A stretch of DNA of 64,000 nucleotides, from contig JACQII010000001.1 in assembly GCA_016198585.1 (NCBI GenBank), forward strand, positions 1 to 64,000, written 5' to 3'. This stretch comes from Candidatus Aenigmatarchaeota archaeon (lineage in GTDB: Archaea; Aenigmatarchaeota; Aenigmatarchaeia; QMZP01). Position numbers and translations under genes: made by a program. Below, one piece after another: positions 7,930 through 16,542 of this stretch; position 1 is the stretch's first letter; the number at the start of each line of letters is the position of its first letter. Below the pieces are notes generated by a model that was not told the origin of the DNA, made no database searches, and worked only from the letters and a program-made list of their open reading frames with translations.

Positions 7930-9051
7930 TCAAGGTCCACAAGTCGTGCATTTGGCCAACACGCGCTCACGGGCGATCTGCATCGCCGCTTCGCGGGGCG
8001 TCTGACCGCCCATCCTCTTGAGGACGAGCGCGGTGTTCTTCCTGATTTTCTTCTTGACGAGGGCGAACATGTCCTCCGGGTTCTTGCCCCGATATTCGGC
8101 GTAGCTGGAGATGACCCCGCCGGCGTTCGCCACGAAGTCCGGGATCACCAGAATCTGCCGTCGGTGGAGCGTCGCCTCGAGCTCGGAGGTGGTCGGGATG
8201 TTGCTTCCCTCGATGACCAGCCTGGCCTTCACCTGGTCGACGTTCCGTGCCGTGATGAGGTCCGGGACCGCGGCCGTGATCAGCACGTCGGCTTCGACGC
8301 CCACGATGTCCGCCGCCGGGAGGATCGTGCCTGGCCTGCAGGACGTCACGGTCCCGCTCTTCTTTTTCGCTTCAACGGCGGCCGCGTAATCGATGCCCTC
8401 CTTGTTGTAGAGGACTCCCTTGCTGTCCGAGAGCGCGACCAGCCGGGCCCCGGCCTCGGAGAAGTATTTCGCGGCGAAGCTGCCGACGTTTCCCAGGCCC
8501 TCGATCGCTACGGTCACGTCTGTGATGTCCTTACCCAAGTGCTCGAGAGCGACCATGCCGGCATGATACACCCCGAAACCCGTCGACCCGTACTCGTGGG
8601 GAATGCCGCATTTCTCACCTGGCCGGACGCACATCGTCGCCGGCTTGCCGGTTGCCGATTTGTAGCTGCCGTTCGCCTCGACGAACACGCGCATCTCCTC
8701 CTCGCCCATGTTCATGTCTGGAGCGGCAATGTAGTACTTCGGGCAGACCGGCTTCAGCGCCTCGGCGAACGCCCTGATGAGGTCTTTCTTCTTCTCCGGC
8801 GTCAGCTGCCGGTCGTCCGCAACGATCCCGCTTTTCGCCCCGCCGAAGGGGAGGTCAGCGAGAGCACACTTCCAGGTCATCGTGCGGGCGAGCTTGGCAA
8901 CTTCGTCAATCGTGACCGTGGGGGTCATCCGGATGCCCCCTTTCCCCGGACCAAGGGCGGTGTTGTCCACCACGACGAATCCGTGCATCCCCACCTTGGG
9001 ATTTGAGACCTCGAGGATCTTCTCAGGTCCGAACCGGTCAAAACTCACCAT
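7930..9051 (-). CDS. Glu/Leu/Phe/Val dehydrogenase family enzyme, probably glutamate dehydrogenase
   Basis: The 373-residue protein contains the substrate-binding segment LGPGKGGIRMTP, the catalytic-lysine region MTWKCALADLPFGGAKSGI, the APDMNMGEEEM loop, and an NAD(P) Rossmann motif (VAIEGLGNVGSFAAKYF). It is about 45 residues shorter than typical archaeal GdhA at the N-terminus, with no obvious lost start codon, and ends in CTTCGP, a small CxxC tail. Glutamate is the likely substrate from WKCALADLPFGGAKSGI, but leucine dehydrogenases are similar in length. The longer in-frame upstream extension is antisense of the next gene and is rejected. Confidence 0.82.
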   Translation of the reverse strand: MVSFDRFGPEKILEVSNPKVGMHGFVVVDNTALGPGKGGIRMTPTVTIDEVAKLARTMTWKCALADLPFGGAKSGIVADDRQLTPEKKKDLIRAFAEALKPVCPKYYIAAPDMNMGEEEMRVFVEANGSYKSATGKPATMCVRPGEKCGIPHEYGSTGFGVYHAGMVALEHLGKDITDVTVAIEGLGNVGSFAAKYFSEAGARLVALSDSKGVLYNKEGIDYAAAVEAKKKSGTVTSCRPGTILPAADIVGVEADVLITAAVPDLITARNVDQVKARLVIEGSNIPTTSELEATLHRRQILVIPDFVANAGGVISSYAEYRGKNPEDMFALVKKKIRKNTALVLKRMGGQTPREAAMQIARERVLAKCTTCGP

Positions 9052-9112
9052 ACGCTTATTATCGGCACCGCCCTTTAAAACCCTTTTTATGGCATCGCAT
9101 GCAAGGGAAGTC

Positions 9113-10150
9113 ATGACCATCAGCCTCTGCATGATCCTGCGGAAGGAGGACCTCCCGTTCCTGAACACCTGCCTCATGAACACCGCTCCAGGGGTTGATG
9201 AGATCATCATCGTGATCGACAAGCCGGACCAGGACATAGCCGCCGTGGCCGACCAGTACAAAGCCAGGCTCATTACGCAGCCGTTTCCTGAGAGTTTCGC
9301 CGAGCAGCGCAACCGGTCGATCGCCGAGGCACAGATGGACTGGATTCTCGTCCTGGACGCGGACGAGATCCTTGCCGCAGGCGACCTTGACCGGCTCAAG
9401 GCAGCGGCAAAGGGGGCGGTTGTCGCCTGTTCCCTCGTGCAGCTGACCTATACGAACGACACGGCCCAGGAACGGTTCGTTCCTGCAAAGAACGAGCTCA
9501 CCCAGCAGTTCGGCTTCGCGGGCTACTTCCCGGTAGAGATGATCCGCTTCTTCCGCAACCACCAAGGGATCTCCTTCACGCGGCGCGTCCATGAAATGGT
9601 GGACGAGATCATCGAGCAGAAAGGCCTCGCACAACAGGTGGTGAGAACCGACATCCCTATCCACCACCTCAAGATGCTGCGCCCTTCGCTCCGTGAGGAC
9701 GAACTCCGCTACCTGCAACTGCTCCAGCTCGAGGTCAAGGAGCATCCCGACTCGGCAAAGGCATGGTTCGACATCGGCACGATCCAGTTCTTCACCCTCC
9801 GCAACCCTTTCGCAGCCGCCGCGAGCCTCGAGCGGGCTCTCACCCTGCGCCCTTCGTTCACCGAGGCGGGCATGAACCTCGCCTTTGTCTATGGCCATCT
9901 CAAGCGGTATAAGGAAGCCCTTGCCGTCTATCGGCGTCTCCCCGCTGATGCTGCAGTACTCAGCGGGATGGGAACCTGCCTCTTCCACCTCGGCCGCCAT
10001 GCGAAAGCCATATCCTGTTATCGGCAGGCTGCCGCATTGCAGCCGGAGAAGAAGGAGGAGATCGAGAAGAAAATCGCCCTCATCCGTGCCGCGCGCCCTG
10101 TTCCCGGAAAGGGCCGGAAGCGGGGGAGCCGCGCGCAAAGCCAGGAGTGA
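9113..10150 (+). CDS. Family 2 glycosyltransferase with C-terminal TPR repeats
   Basis: The 345-residue protein starts MTISLCMILRKED, the hallmark of the SunS/WaaE-like GT2 group, and has VLDADEILAAGDL (DxD-type metal site) near residue 83. After about residue 195 it has helical TPR-like units (WFDIGTIQFF, AGMNLAFVYGHLKRYKEALAVY, LFHLGRHAKAISCY). A CTTTAAAA box at 9073 lies about 35 bp upstream. An alternative ATG at 9089 would add eight residues but leaves little room for a transcript leader. Confidence 0.8.
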   Translation: MTISLCMILRKEDLPFLNTCLMNTAPGVDEIIIVIDKPDQDIAAVADQYKARLITQPFPESFAEQRNRSIAEAQMDWILVLDADEILAAGDLDRLKAAAKGAVVACSLVQLTYTNDTAQERFVPAKNELTQQFGFAGYFPVEMIRFFRNHQGISFTRRVHEMVDEIIEQKGLAQQVVRTDIPIHHLKMLRPSLREDELRYLQLLQLEVKEHPDSAKAWFDIGTIQFFTLRNPFAAAASLERALTLRPSFTEAGMNLAFVYGHLKRYKEALAVYRRLPADAAVLSGMGTCLFHLGRHAKAISCYRQAAALQPEKKEEIEKKIALIRAARPVPGKGRKRGSRAQSQE

Positions 10151-10153
10151 CCG

Positions 10154-10606
10154 CTACGATTTCAGCAGTTTCTTGAGCTCTTTCTGGAATGACCGGACGT
10201 CGGCGAACTCCCGGTAGACAGACGCGAACCGGATATAAGCGACTTTGTCGAGCCTCTTCAGCCGGCGCATGACGAGGTTGCCGATCATGGTGCTCTTGAC
10301 CTCGGAGGATCCCAGCTTGCGGATGTCGTTCTCGATGAGGTCGACCACCTGCTCGATCTGGTCGAGGGTCACCGGCCGCTTTTCGCACGCCTTGAGCACC
10401 CCGGTTCGGATCTTGCTGCGGTCGAACATCTCGCGCTTGCCGTCTTTCTTGATGACGACCAGATCAGCCGCTTCGACGCGTTCGTAGGTAGTGAAGCGTT
10501 TCTTGCAGGAGAGGCACTCGCGCCGCCGGCGCGTGGCCTTCTCGTCGGGGGACTCACGCTTGTCGAGGACCTTGCTCTCCAGCGAACCGCAGAATGGGCA
10601 CTTCAT
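10154..10606 (-). CDS. nrdR: Transcriptional repressor NrdR
   Basis: The 150-residue protein has the N-terminal zinc ribbon (MKCPFCGS and CLSCKKRF) followed by an ATP-cone domain (VVIKKDGKREMFDRSKIRTGVLKACEKRPV). NrdR senses ATP/dATP and represses ribonucleotide reductase genes. It is the last gene of the nrdJ operon, and NrdR-box-like palindromes lie before nrdJ. NrdR is mainly bacterial, though known in some archaea. Confidence 0.93.
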   Translation of the reverse strand: MKCPFCGSLESKVLDKRESPDEKATRRRRECLSCKKRFTTYERVEAADLVVIKKDGKREMFDRSKIRTGVLKACEKRPVTLDQIEQVVDLIENDIRKLGSSEVKSTMIGNLVMRRLKRLDKVAYIRFASVYREFADVRSFQKELKKLLKS

Positions 10607-10608
10607 CC

Positions 10609-11034
10609 CTATTCCCCTCCGTTCAGGATAACTCCCCTGGAAATCAGCTCTTTCACGTAGATATCCAACGCATCCAGTTGCTTCATTTGCCCAGCCGTGA
10701 ACCACTGGCATTCTTCGCTCTCCTCATTGACCTGTGGCGTTCCGGTGATCTCTCCGACATAGGTCAGGCGGACCACATGCCTCCCAGGAACGCGAAGGAT
10801 ATCCTGGGCTGCCACGAGCGTAGGATCTTTGTTCAGGGTGAGGTTGACCTCTTCCTTGATTTCCCGGCGCAAATTCTCGAGGAGCGGACTCCCTGGATTG
10901 ATCCGGCCACCAACGATATCCCATTTCGCCCCCACTTCGGGATAGGCTTTCGGGGAACGCCGCACCAGGAGGTATTTTCCTTCTGGATTCCTCAGGAGAG
11001 CTTTCACCCCGACCTGGAGTTGCAGCTCGGTCAT
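10609..11034 (-). CDS. Nudix hydrolase
   Basis: The 141-residue protein has a Nudix box in GGRINPGSPLLENLRREIKE followed by EVNL: the catalytic REIKEE core is intact, while the first Glu of the consensus is Ser and the final Gly is Asn. The substrate is not predictable. An ATGA overlap with the adenosyltransferase stop fixes the start at 11034 and shows it is in the operon. A role in trimming unwanted nucleotides is only inferred from the neighbours nrdJ and nrdR. Confidence 0.8.
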   Translation of the reverse strand: MTELQLQVGVKALLRNPEGKYLLVRRSPKAYPEVGAKWDIVGGRINPGSPLLENLRREIKEEVNLTLNKDPTLVAAQDILRVPGRHVVRLTYVGEITGTPQVNEESEECQWFTAGQMKQLDALDIYVKELISRGVILNGGE

Positions 11035-11597
11035 TTCCACACCTCTTCCTTCCCGCCTTCGCGCTTGTTGACCACGCGGGCCAGGTAAAAAAGGAAATCG
11101 GAGAGCCGGTTGAAATACTTCAGCACTTCCAGGTTGACATGCTCGTCCTTGGCCGCGACGATCCGGCGCTCGACCCGCCGGGCCACGGCCCGCGCGACAT
11201 GAAGGGTTGCGGCTCCGCGCGTGCCTGAAGGTAGGATGAAGTTCTTGAGGGGCGGGAGCTCCTTCTCGAACTTCTGGATCAGCCGTTCCATCCCCCGGAC
11301 TTCCTTCTCGGTGAGGGCGATGATCCGGGAAGGCAGGGTGGACGCCTGCGGGTCGAGAGGCTGCAGCTTCTTCGAAGGGTTGGCAAGGTCCGCGCCGATG
11401 GTGAGGAGGTCCATCTGGATTCCCCGGATGATGTCCCGGGCCTCCCGGTCGGCGATCTCTGCGGCCGCGAGGCCGAGCAGTGAGTTCAGTTCGTCCACTT
11501 CCCCGAACGCTTCCACCAGCGGGGAGGCCTTGCTTACGGACTTCCCGCTGAAGATGTAGGTGTTGCCGGAGTCGAAATGGTGGGTGTAATCCTTCAT
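11031..11597 (-). CDS. Cob(I)alamin adenosyltransferase, PduO type
   Basis: The 188-residue protein transfers adenosine from ATP to cob(I)alamin. It has the N-terminal signature (SGKSVSKASPLVEAFGEVDELNSLLGL) and the ATP-binding region VARAVARRVERRIVAA. It would supply the adenosylcobalamin that the class II reductase three genes upstream in this operon needs. A CTTTTAAGG element about 22 bp before the start could give it an extra promoter. Confidence 0.9.
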   Translation of the reverse strand: MKDYTHHFDSGNTYIFSGKSVSKASPLVEAFGEVDELNSLLGLAAAEIADREARDIIRGIQMDLLTIGADLANPSKKLQPLDPQASTLPSRIIALTEKEVRGMERLIQKFEKELPPLKNFILPSGTRGAATLHVARAVARRVERRIVAAKDEHVNLEVLKYFNRLSDFLFYLARVVNKREGGKEEVWK

Positions 11598-11628
11598 AGG
11601 CCTCTGTTGGCGACGTTCCTTAAAAGCG

Positions 11629-12237
11629 CTACACGTTGATCGGCTTCCCGTCCAGTCCTTGCAGCGGAGCCTCGGGCCATACGCGACGGACGAATCCGCG
11701 CGCGAAGTCCAAGTAGTCAGGAAAACCGTCGTGGATAGGAATGATCATGTGAGGTCGCATCTGCCGAGCCCAGTCCAGCACCTCCTTCATGCTCGCCCAT
11801 GGTGCGACGATGGGTAAGGCCAGTATCTCAGAGTGGATATCCTCACCCGGCCAGAGCGAGTCGCCAGGGTGGAAGAGCTTCCCGATGACGAAGCCGGTGT
11901 TCTGGGGAGTGGGGAGAGGATCAGGAAGCGTTCCATGTCTGCATTCGATCATCCTCACTCCTGTGGTGCGGGACATCCAGGGAATCCTGTTCGCGTCCAA
12001 GACCGTGCCCACCCCGGCATTGCACACGACCTTCGGGCTGTTGTTCTTGACGATGACCTTGAGCGCCTCCGGGAAGGTATGGTCTGCGTGTTCATGCGTG
12101 AGCAGCACGATGTCGATATCGCGGAACTGCTCAGGCCTGACGCTGCCATCCATAAAGACGAAGTTCCCGGGGTCGATGAGGATGCGCTTCTTATCCTCGA
12201 CGAGCAGGCAGGAGTGACCGATCTTGGTGATCTGCAT
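11629..12237 (-). CDS. Metallo-beta-lactamase-fold hydrolase
   Basis: The 202-residue protein has the fold start ITKIGHSCLLVEDKKRILIDPG, the zinc-binding motif THEHADHTF near residue 50 and later His/Asp residues (LFHPGDSLW, IIPIHDG). It looks like the short UPF0173/YqjP-like group of MBL hydrolases. Substrate unknown. Gap of 12 bp to nrdJ, so same operon. Confidence 0.8.
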   Translation of the reverse strand: MQITKIGHSCLLVEDKKRILIDPGNFVFMDGSVRPEQFRDIDIVLLTHEHADHTFPEALKVIVKNNSPKVVCNAGVGTVLDANRIPWMSRTTGVRMIECRHGTLPDPLPTPQNTGFVIGKLFHPGDSLWPGEDIHSEILALPIVAPWASMKEVLDWARQMRPHMIIPIHDGFPDYLDFARGFVRRVWPEAPLQGLDGKPINV

Positions 12238-12249
12238 AGGACGCTCGGA

Positions 12250-14541
12250 TCAGCTGGGTGCTGCTCCGCCCTCGGGGATGAATTCGCAGACGCCGCCGAC
12301 GCACGCCGCTTCCTTCGCGCCTATCGTCGCGTCTTCCTTCTCGTAGATCACGATGTTGGCGAAATCGATCGGCGGCGACTTCGCGGCAAGCTCCGCGTAC
12401 TGCGCCTCGGTGATTTCCTCGTAAGGAGCGAGCTGGTACACATGGGACGACCTGGGCAGGAAGGCGAGGCCGCCGATGATGTTCCAGTTCTTGTAGAGCC
12501 AGTTGGCAGTCCCGAGCCATTCGTCGTCACTGACGGAGATCGTAACCGATGGGTTGTGCTCACAGTAGTTCTCCTTGACCATCTTCCAGTGTTCCAGCTG
12601 GTCGCGCGCGGTCAAGTCATCCCGGAACACCGCGTTCTCGGGGGCCTTTACCGGGAACTCCAGCACGTAGGTAGAGGCAGTGCCGTCGGCCTGGCCAACC
12701 TCGGGATGGAAGGGGAACTTCTGCTCCTTCAGCATGAGGAAAAGCGGGTCGTGCGCCGCGATCCGGATCCGGCGGATGTAGTATTTCGCGTGGCGGGCAT
12801 GCATGCCAGACGCCGCATCGACCAGTTGCGAGACCGTCCCGGAAGGCTTGACGCAAGTGATGCAGGTCGAGGCGTTGATGCCGAAGCGGGCGGCGTACGT
12901 CTTGTTCACCTCGTACGCGTGCTCCCGCAGCTTGCGGAGGGTCTCCGGGTTCCGGACAGCCGGGCAGTCCCATTGGCCGGTGAGCGAGACCCCAAGGAGC
13001 CGCTCCTCGTCGCAGTTCCTCTTCCAGTCAGGGGAAAGATAGGGGAAGGCCGTCAGCGTCGACTGGTAGGTCCCCAGGATCGTGGCGATGCGCATCTTCT
13101 CGAGCAGCGTCTCCTCCGTGTCATCATCGCGGCAAACCACCTCGGTGAGATTGCAGAACTGCTTGCTTCTCAGGATGATCTCACCACATGGGTTCGTGCC
13201 GGTCATCTCCGCATGGTCGCCAAGCCGCTCCCACCGACGGAGCGGGAGCTGGTGGCGGAGGCCGTCACGGTTGAAGATCCCGCGCTCACCTGTCCCACTC
13301 TTCGCCAAGGAGAGCCACTCTTCGAGGAACTGCGTCGCGCTGGGTTTCTGCAGGTAGACCGCCGAGTTGTTGGCCATCGCGCGCTGAGGTTCTGCCAGGT
13401 AGAACTGGCCGGTTTTCGCGTTGCGCATCTGCTCGTCGTCGAGGTCGGAGAGGGAGATGAGCGCCGTGCGGCGCACCCCGCCCATAACGACGACTTCGCC
13501 GATCTTGCAGACGATGTCATGGACGTCGATGTTGCTCAGGCGCCTACCCTGCGAGGCGAGGATCTTCTGGCGGGCAAACTGTAGGAGGTTCCGGAGCGGC
13601 TCCGGCCCCGAGCTGCGGCCTCCCATGGTCCGGAGGCGCGAGCCGGCCGGGCGCACGTGGGAATAATCGAATTCGATGTCCTTCCCGCTGAACCAGGTCA
13701 TCAGGCCGAGAGTGAGGGCGTCGCACCACCCTTCCTTGCTGTCCAGGATGACGTGCGCAGGCAGGTATTCGCCGGTCTGGCGCCTGATCAGGGGGAGTTG
13801 CTGGACCGCTTGGCTCTCCACGGAGAAGCCGACGCCGCAGCCGCACATCGAGAGGTACATGATCTCGGCGAAATCCGTGAGCTTCGTGGGCGCGATGTAC
13901 GAGCAATTGTAAGCGCAGACGTTGGAGGTCCGTGCAGCCTCGCCCGCGCTCCAGAGCAGCCGCATCGACGGCATCGCGCGCTGGCTGAGGATGAACTCGC
14001 GAATTTCCTGGTACTCGCCTGCTGTGAGCTTCTCGCCAAGATTTTCCCGCATGAATCCCATGTATCGGTCGACACTCTCGATCCAGGTCTCGCGCCGGCC
14101 TTCCTCCTCGATCCAGCGGGAATACGTCCGGTAGTAGACAAATTCAGCGAGCGGGTTGCGGAAGTATTGCCTGGATTCGCGCACCAATTGCCGGACCCGA
14201 TCGGGGACGTGGCGGGTTTTTTCCCGGATCTTGGCACGCTCGTTCCGGTAGAGGATGTATGCCTTGGCGGTCCTCGCATAGCCCGCCTCGATGAGGACCT
14301 TCTCCACGATGTCCTGGATGCCTTCCACGGTCGGGATGGTGTTCTTCGGAGTCTGCTGCTCGAGGACCATGATGACGTCGTCGGCCAGCTTCTCGGCGAT
14401 CAATCGGTCGCTGCCGCCGACGGATTGGGCGGCCTTGAAGATGGCGTTCACGACCTTCTCGCGGTCGAACGAGGCAATGGAATCGTCCCGTTTCTTGATT
14501 TTTGTGATCCGCGGCATCACCAAGGTCGTGGGGGTGTCCAT
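12250..14541 (-). CDS. nrdJ: Adenosylcobalamin-dependent (class II) ribonucleotide reductase
   Basis: The 763-residue enzyme begins with an ATP-cone (about residues 10-100) and continues with the 10-stranded reductase barrel. Visible active-site parts are SNVCAYNCSYI near residue 209, MTGTNPCGEIILRSKQFCNL near 446-463 with the thiyl-radical Cys, and the redox pair CVGGVC near the C-terminus. There is no glycyl-radical or diferric-site signature, so B12 dependence is inferred from family resemblance and from the adenosyltransferase in the operon. The start at 14541 is 25-28 bp from AAAATATAG, a leaderless spacing; MPRITK eight codons later is the alternative. Confidence 0.92.
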   Translation of the reverse strand: MDTPTTLVMPRITKIKKRDDSIASFDREKVVNAIFKAAQSVGGSDRLIAEKLADDVIMVLEQQTPKNTIPTVEGIQDIVEKVLIEAGYARTAKAYILYRNERAKIREKTRHVPDRVRQLVRESRQYFRNPLAEFVYYRTYSRWIEEEGRRETWIESVDRYMGFMRENLGEKLTAGEYQEIREFILSQRAMPSMRLLWSAGEAARTSNVCAYNCSYIAPTKLTDFAEIMYLSMCGCGVGFSVESQAVQQLPLIRRQTGEYLPAHVILDSKEGWCDALTLGLMTWFSGKDIEFDYSHVRPAGSRLRTMGGRSSGPEPLRNLLQFARQKILASQGRRLSNIDVHDIVCKIGEVVVMGGVRRTALISLSDLDDEQMRNAKTGQFYLAEPQRAMANNSAVYLQKPSATQFLEEWLSLAKSGTGERGIFNRDGLRHQLPLRRWERLGDHAEMTGTNPCGEIILRSKQFCNLTEVVCRDDDTEETLLEKMRIATILGTYQSTLTAFPYLSPDWKRNCDEERLLGVSLTGQWDCPAVRNPETLRKLREHAYEVNKTYAARFGINASTCITCVKPSGTVSQLVDAASGMHARHAKYYIRRIRIAAHDPLFLMLKEQKFPFHPEVGQADGTASTYVLEFPVKAPENAVFRDDLTARDQLEHWKMVKENYCEHNPSVTISVSDDEWLGTANWLYKNWNIIGGLAFLPRSSHVYQLAPYEEITEAQYAELAAKSPPIDFANIVIYEKEDATIGAKEAACVGGVCEFIPEGGAAPS

Positions 14542-14560
14542 AGTATCGAAGCGGCACGGA

Positions 14561-14576
14561 GCACTATATTTTGTGT
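14561..14576 (-). promoter_or_regulatory. NrdR box 1, overlapping the nrdJ TATA box
   Basis: GCACTATATTTTGTGT (plus-strand reading) agrees with the bacterial NrdR-box consensus acaCwAtATaTwGtgt at about 14 of 16 positions. It contains the TATA-like core AAAATATAG of the nrdJ promoter, so repressor binding would compete with TBP. Confidence 0.7.
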
Positions 14577-14592
14577 TGCCCAAGATCATGGG

Positions 14593-14608
14593 ACACAATC
14601 TATTGTGG
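14593..14608 (-). promoter_or_regulatory. NrdR box 2, tandem partner
   Basis: ACACAATCTATTGTGG matches the NrdR-box consensus at about 14 of 16 positions. It starts 32 bp from box 1 (16 bp between the boxes), about three helical turns, the spacing known for bacterial tandem NrdR boxes. A second TATA-like CTTTATAAGG at about 14634-14643 (minus strand) would start transcription close to this box. Confidence 0.7.
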
Positions 14609-14736
14609 TCCGCACCCTCCTATTGGGAGGCCACCCTTATAAAGATGTATGATCGGCGGGCATATACTTTGCAACCTCGCGGTCAGGATACAAGTTTCTT
14701 TGCACTGTTATGGGACGAGAGAGGCGGCGAAAGCGG

Positions 14737-15681
14737 TCACGTGGCATATCCGGAGAGGGTCGCGATTCGTTTTACCATGTTTGGGTGGGTACTGAACAGT
14801 TCAAGGAGTCGGTCACTTCCGGTCAGGCGGAGTCGCCGGTCGCGGAGCGCAGAGAGCTCAGCGGGGTCAATCGTGCCGCTGAGATCAGCGTCCAGTGATC
14901 GCAACTCGCTGAACTCCCGCGCAGCCCGGGACGGATTGCTCGCGAAGAATGCCTTCACCCCTTCGGCGTGCTTGAGTTCTGCTTTGGGGAGTCGGGCACT
15001 GCCATAGGTGAGCTTGTAGAGGGCCGAGGCCAGGTGGTGGGGTTTCTCGCCCAGCCGCACGCTGCCGCGGTCTGCATAATACTCCCGGATCCGGGAAGCG
15101 TAGAGAACGAGCAGATTGGTCAGGAAGTAGATGCCGAAGGCGGCCATGCCGACTGCGGCCGATCCGCTTCGGTTGTCCCGCGAGAACAGCGAGCCGTAGG
15201 CGATGTACCAGGCGATGGTGGGAATGACGCTGATGGTGGTGATGATCGCGACATCCCGGTGCCTGATGTGCGAAAGCTCATGCCCGAGGACCGCCCGGAG
15301 TTCATCGGGACTGAGGAGGTCGCGGATGCCCTTGGTGACGCAGACGCGGCCGTCTGACTGCCAGCGGCCGAAGGCGAAGGCGTTGGGGATAGGCGACGGG
15401 GAGATGCCCACGCGCGGGAGTGGGAGTTTCGCCCGCTTCGCGAGGTCGGTCACCATCCGGTAGAGATCGGGCTCTTCCTTGGCGGAGACATACCGGACGT
15501 GCATGGTCCATTCCACGATTTTCGGGCCGATCAGGAACTGGACGGCCATGAGGCCGATCGCGAGCAGGCCATACACCAGGAAGCTGCCCACGCCGAGCAG
15601 CGAGCCGACGATCACGATGAGTGCATAGAGGACGGCGAACAGTGCCGCGACGAGGAGGGACATGCGTGCGAGGAGTAACAT
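14737..15681 (-). CDS. htpX: HtpX-family membrane zinc metalloprotease with an EF-hand loop
   Basis: The 314-residue protein has two N-terminal membrane segments (residues about 5-55), the M48 zinc motif HELSHIRHRD near residue 133 with the later Glu in REYYADRGSVRLG, and two more hydrophobic segments. HtpX degrades misfolded membrane proteins. Unusually, near residue 264 it carries DADLSGTIDPAE, which fits the 12-residue EF-hand loop at every ligand position. The stretch 14609-14736 downstream contains no gene I can support. Confidence 0.88.
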   Translation of the reverse strand: MLLLARMSLLVAALFAVLYALIVIVGSLLGVGSFLVYGLLAIGLMAVQFLIGPKIVEWTMHVRYVSAKEEPDLYRMVTDLAKRAKLPLPRVGISPSPIPNAFAFGRWQSDGRVCVTKGIRDLLSPDELRAVLGHELSHIRHRDVAIITTISVIPTIAWYIAYGSLFSRDNRSGSAAVGMAAFGIYFLTNLLVLYASRIREYYADRGSVRLGEKPHHLASALYKLTYGSARLPKAELKHAEGVKAFFASNPSRAAREFSELRSLDADLSGTIDPAELSALRDRRLRLTGSDRLLELFSTHPNMVKRIATLSGYAT

Positions 15682-15747
15682 ACGATCACACCTTCTCTTC
15701 GGCGACGGCCTTAAATGCCTTCGTCCCAGTCGTCGGGGCAGCGCTGG

Positions 15748-16542
15748 CTACTGCCCAGGGGAAGGTGGCTGCCACTGGTAGCCAACTGGCGTCGCACGCG
15801 CCTTCTTCCGGTGGCGCCTGAACAGGAGAACCCCAGCGATCACGGCGACGCCAACGGCCATGGCCGCTGGAGCAGGGGAATCAGCCAAGATACGCGCGGT
15901 GATCTCCGGTCCCTGAGGCAGGAGCGGCAGCCGATCCTCGATCTCCGCGGAGACGCAGATTCCGCTCTCGCACCCGTCCGGACAGGACTCTGCGACTTGC
16001 CACTGCCCGCCGACGCAGGCAATGACCACGGTTCCGTTGCACTGCCGGGAACCGGCCGTGCAGGCAGTTTCAGGAGAAGGAGCAGCAGCGGCGACTGAGG
16101 TGTTGACGGTTCCCGTCCCTCCGGCTGGTCCGCTGCCTCCGCCGCCGGCCGCGGCGACCGTGGCCACGGGCGAGGAGTCGGGCGATGTCGTGACGCCCCC
16201 CGCGATGTCGCCGTCACTGTCGATCGCCTTCCAGAACCCGGTGATCGCCCCCGGAGTTGGCGCGTTCACCGTGTAGGTGATCGTGCCGCTGCTGATGCCC
16301 GCCTTCCCGATCAGGATCCACTTGACATCAGTGCTGTTTTCCTTGTCCGCTGCTGGGTTGGCGGTGAGCAGTGCCCAGCCTGCAGGCAGCGCCTCGGAAA
16401 TGATCAGGCCTTCCAGAGTCTCTGAGACCGTGTACGAAAGAGTCACTGAAGATCCGGAGACGGCGCGGGTGACCGTGACCTGGGCTGCGGCCGAAGGAAG
16501 CAGCAGGAAGGCGATGGCCACTACGAGGAGGTGCTTGCCCAT
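15748..16542 (-). CDS. Secreted, membrane-anchored protein with a Cys-rich module
   Basis: The 264-residue protein has a signal peptide (MGKHLLVVAIAFLLLPSAAAQ), a beta-rich domain of about 90 residues, a Gly/Ala linker, a Cys-rich module (TACTAGSRQCNGTVVIAC and a second CPDGCESGIC part) and a C-terminal membrane anchor (AMAVGVAVIAGVLLF) with a basic tail. The beta domain resembles one in the upstream gene. The start at 16542 overlaps that gene by 22 nt. Function unknown; a cell-surface role is inferred. Confidence 0.75.
   Translation of the reverse strand: MGKHLLVVAIAFLLLPSAAAQVTVTRAVSGSSVTLSYTVSETLEGLIISEALPAGWALLTANPAADKENSTDVKWILIGKAGISSGTITYTVNAPTPGAITGFWKAIDSDGDIAGGVTTSPDSSPVATVAAAGGGGSGPAGGTGTVNTSVAAAAPSPETACTAGSRQCNGTVVIACVGGQWQVAESCPDGCESGICVSAEIEDRLPLLPQGPEITARILADSPAPAAMAVGVAVIAGVLLFRRHRKKARATPVGYQWQPPSPGQ

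Noticed and set aside
14646-14890. Plus-strand frame starting near a TATA-like CTTATAAAG at 14635
   Set aside because: It runs antisense through htpX and has no motif. The TATA-like element is symmetrical and is better read as an extra nrdJ promoter.
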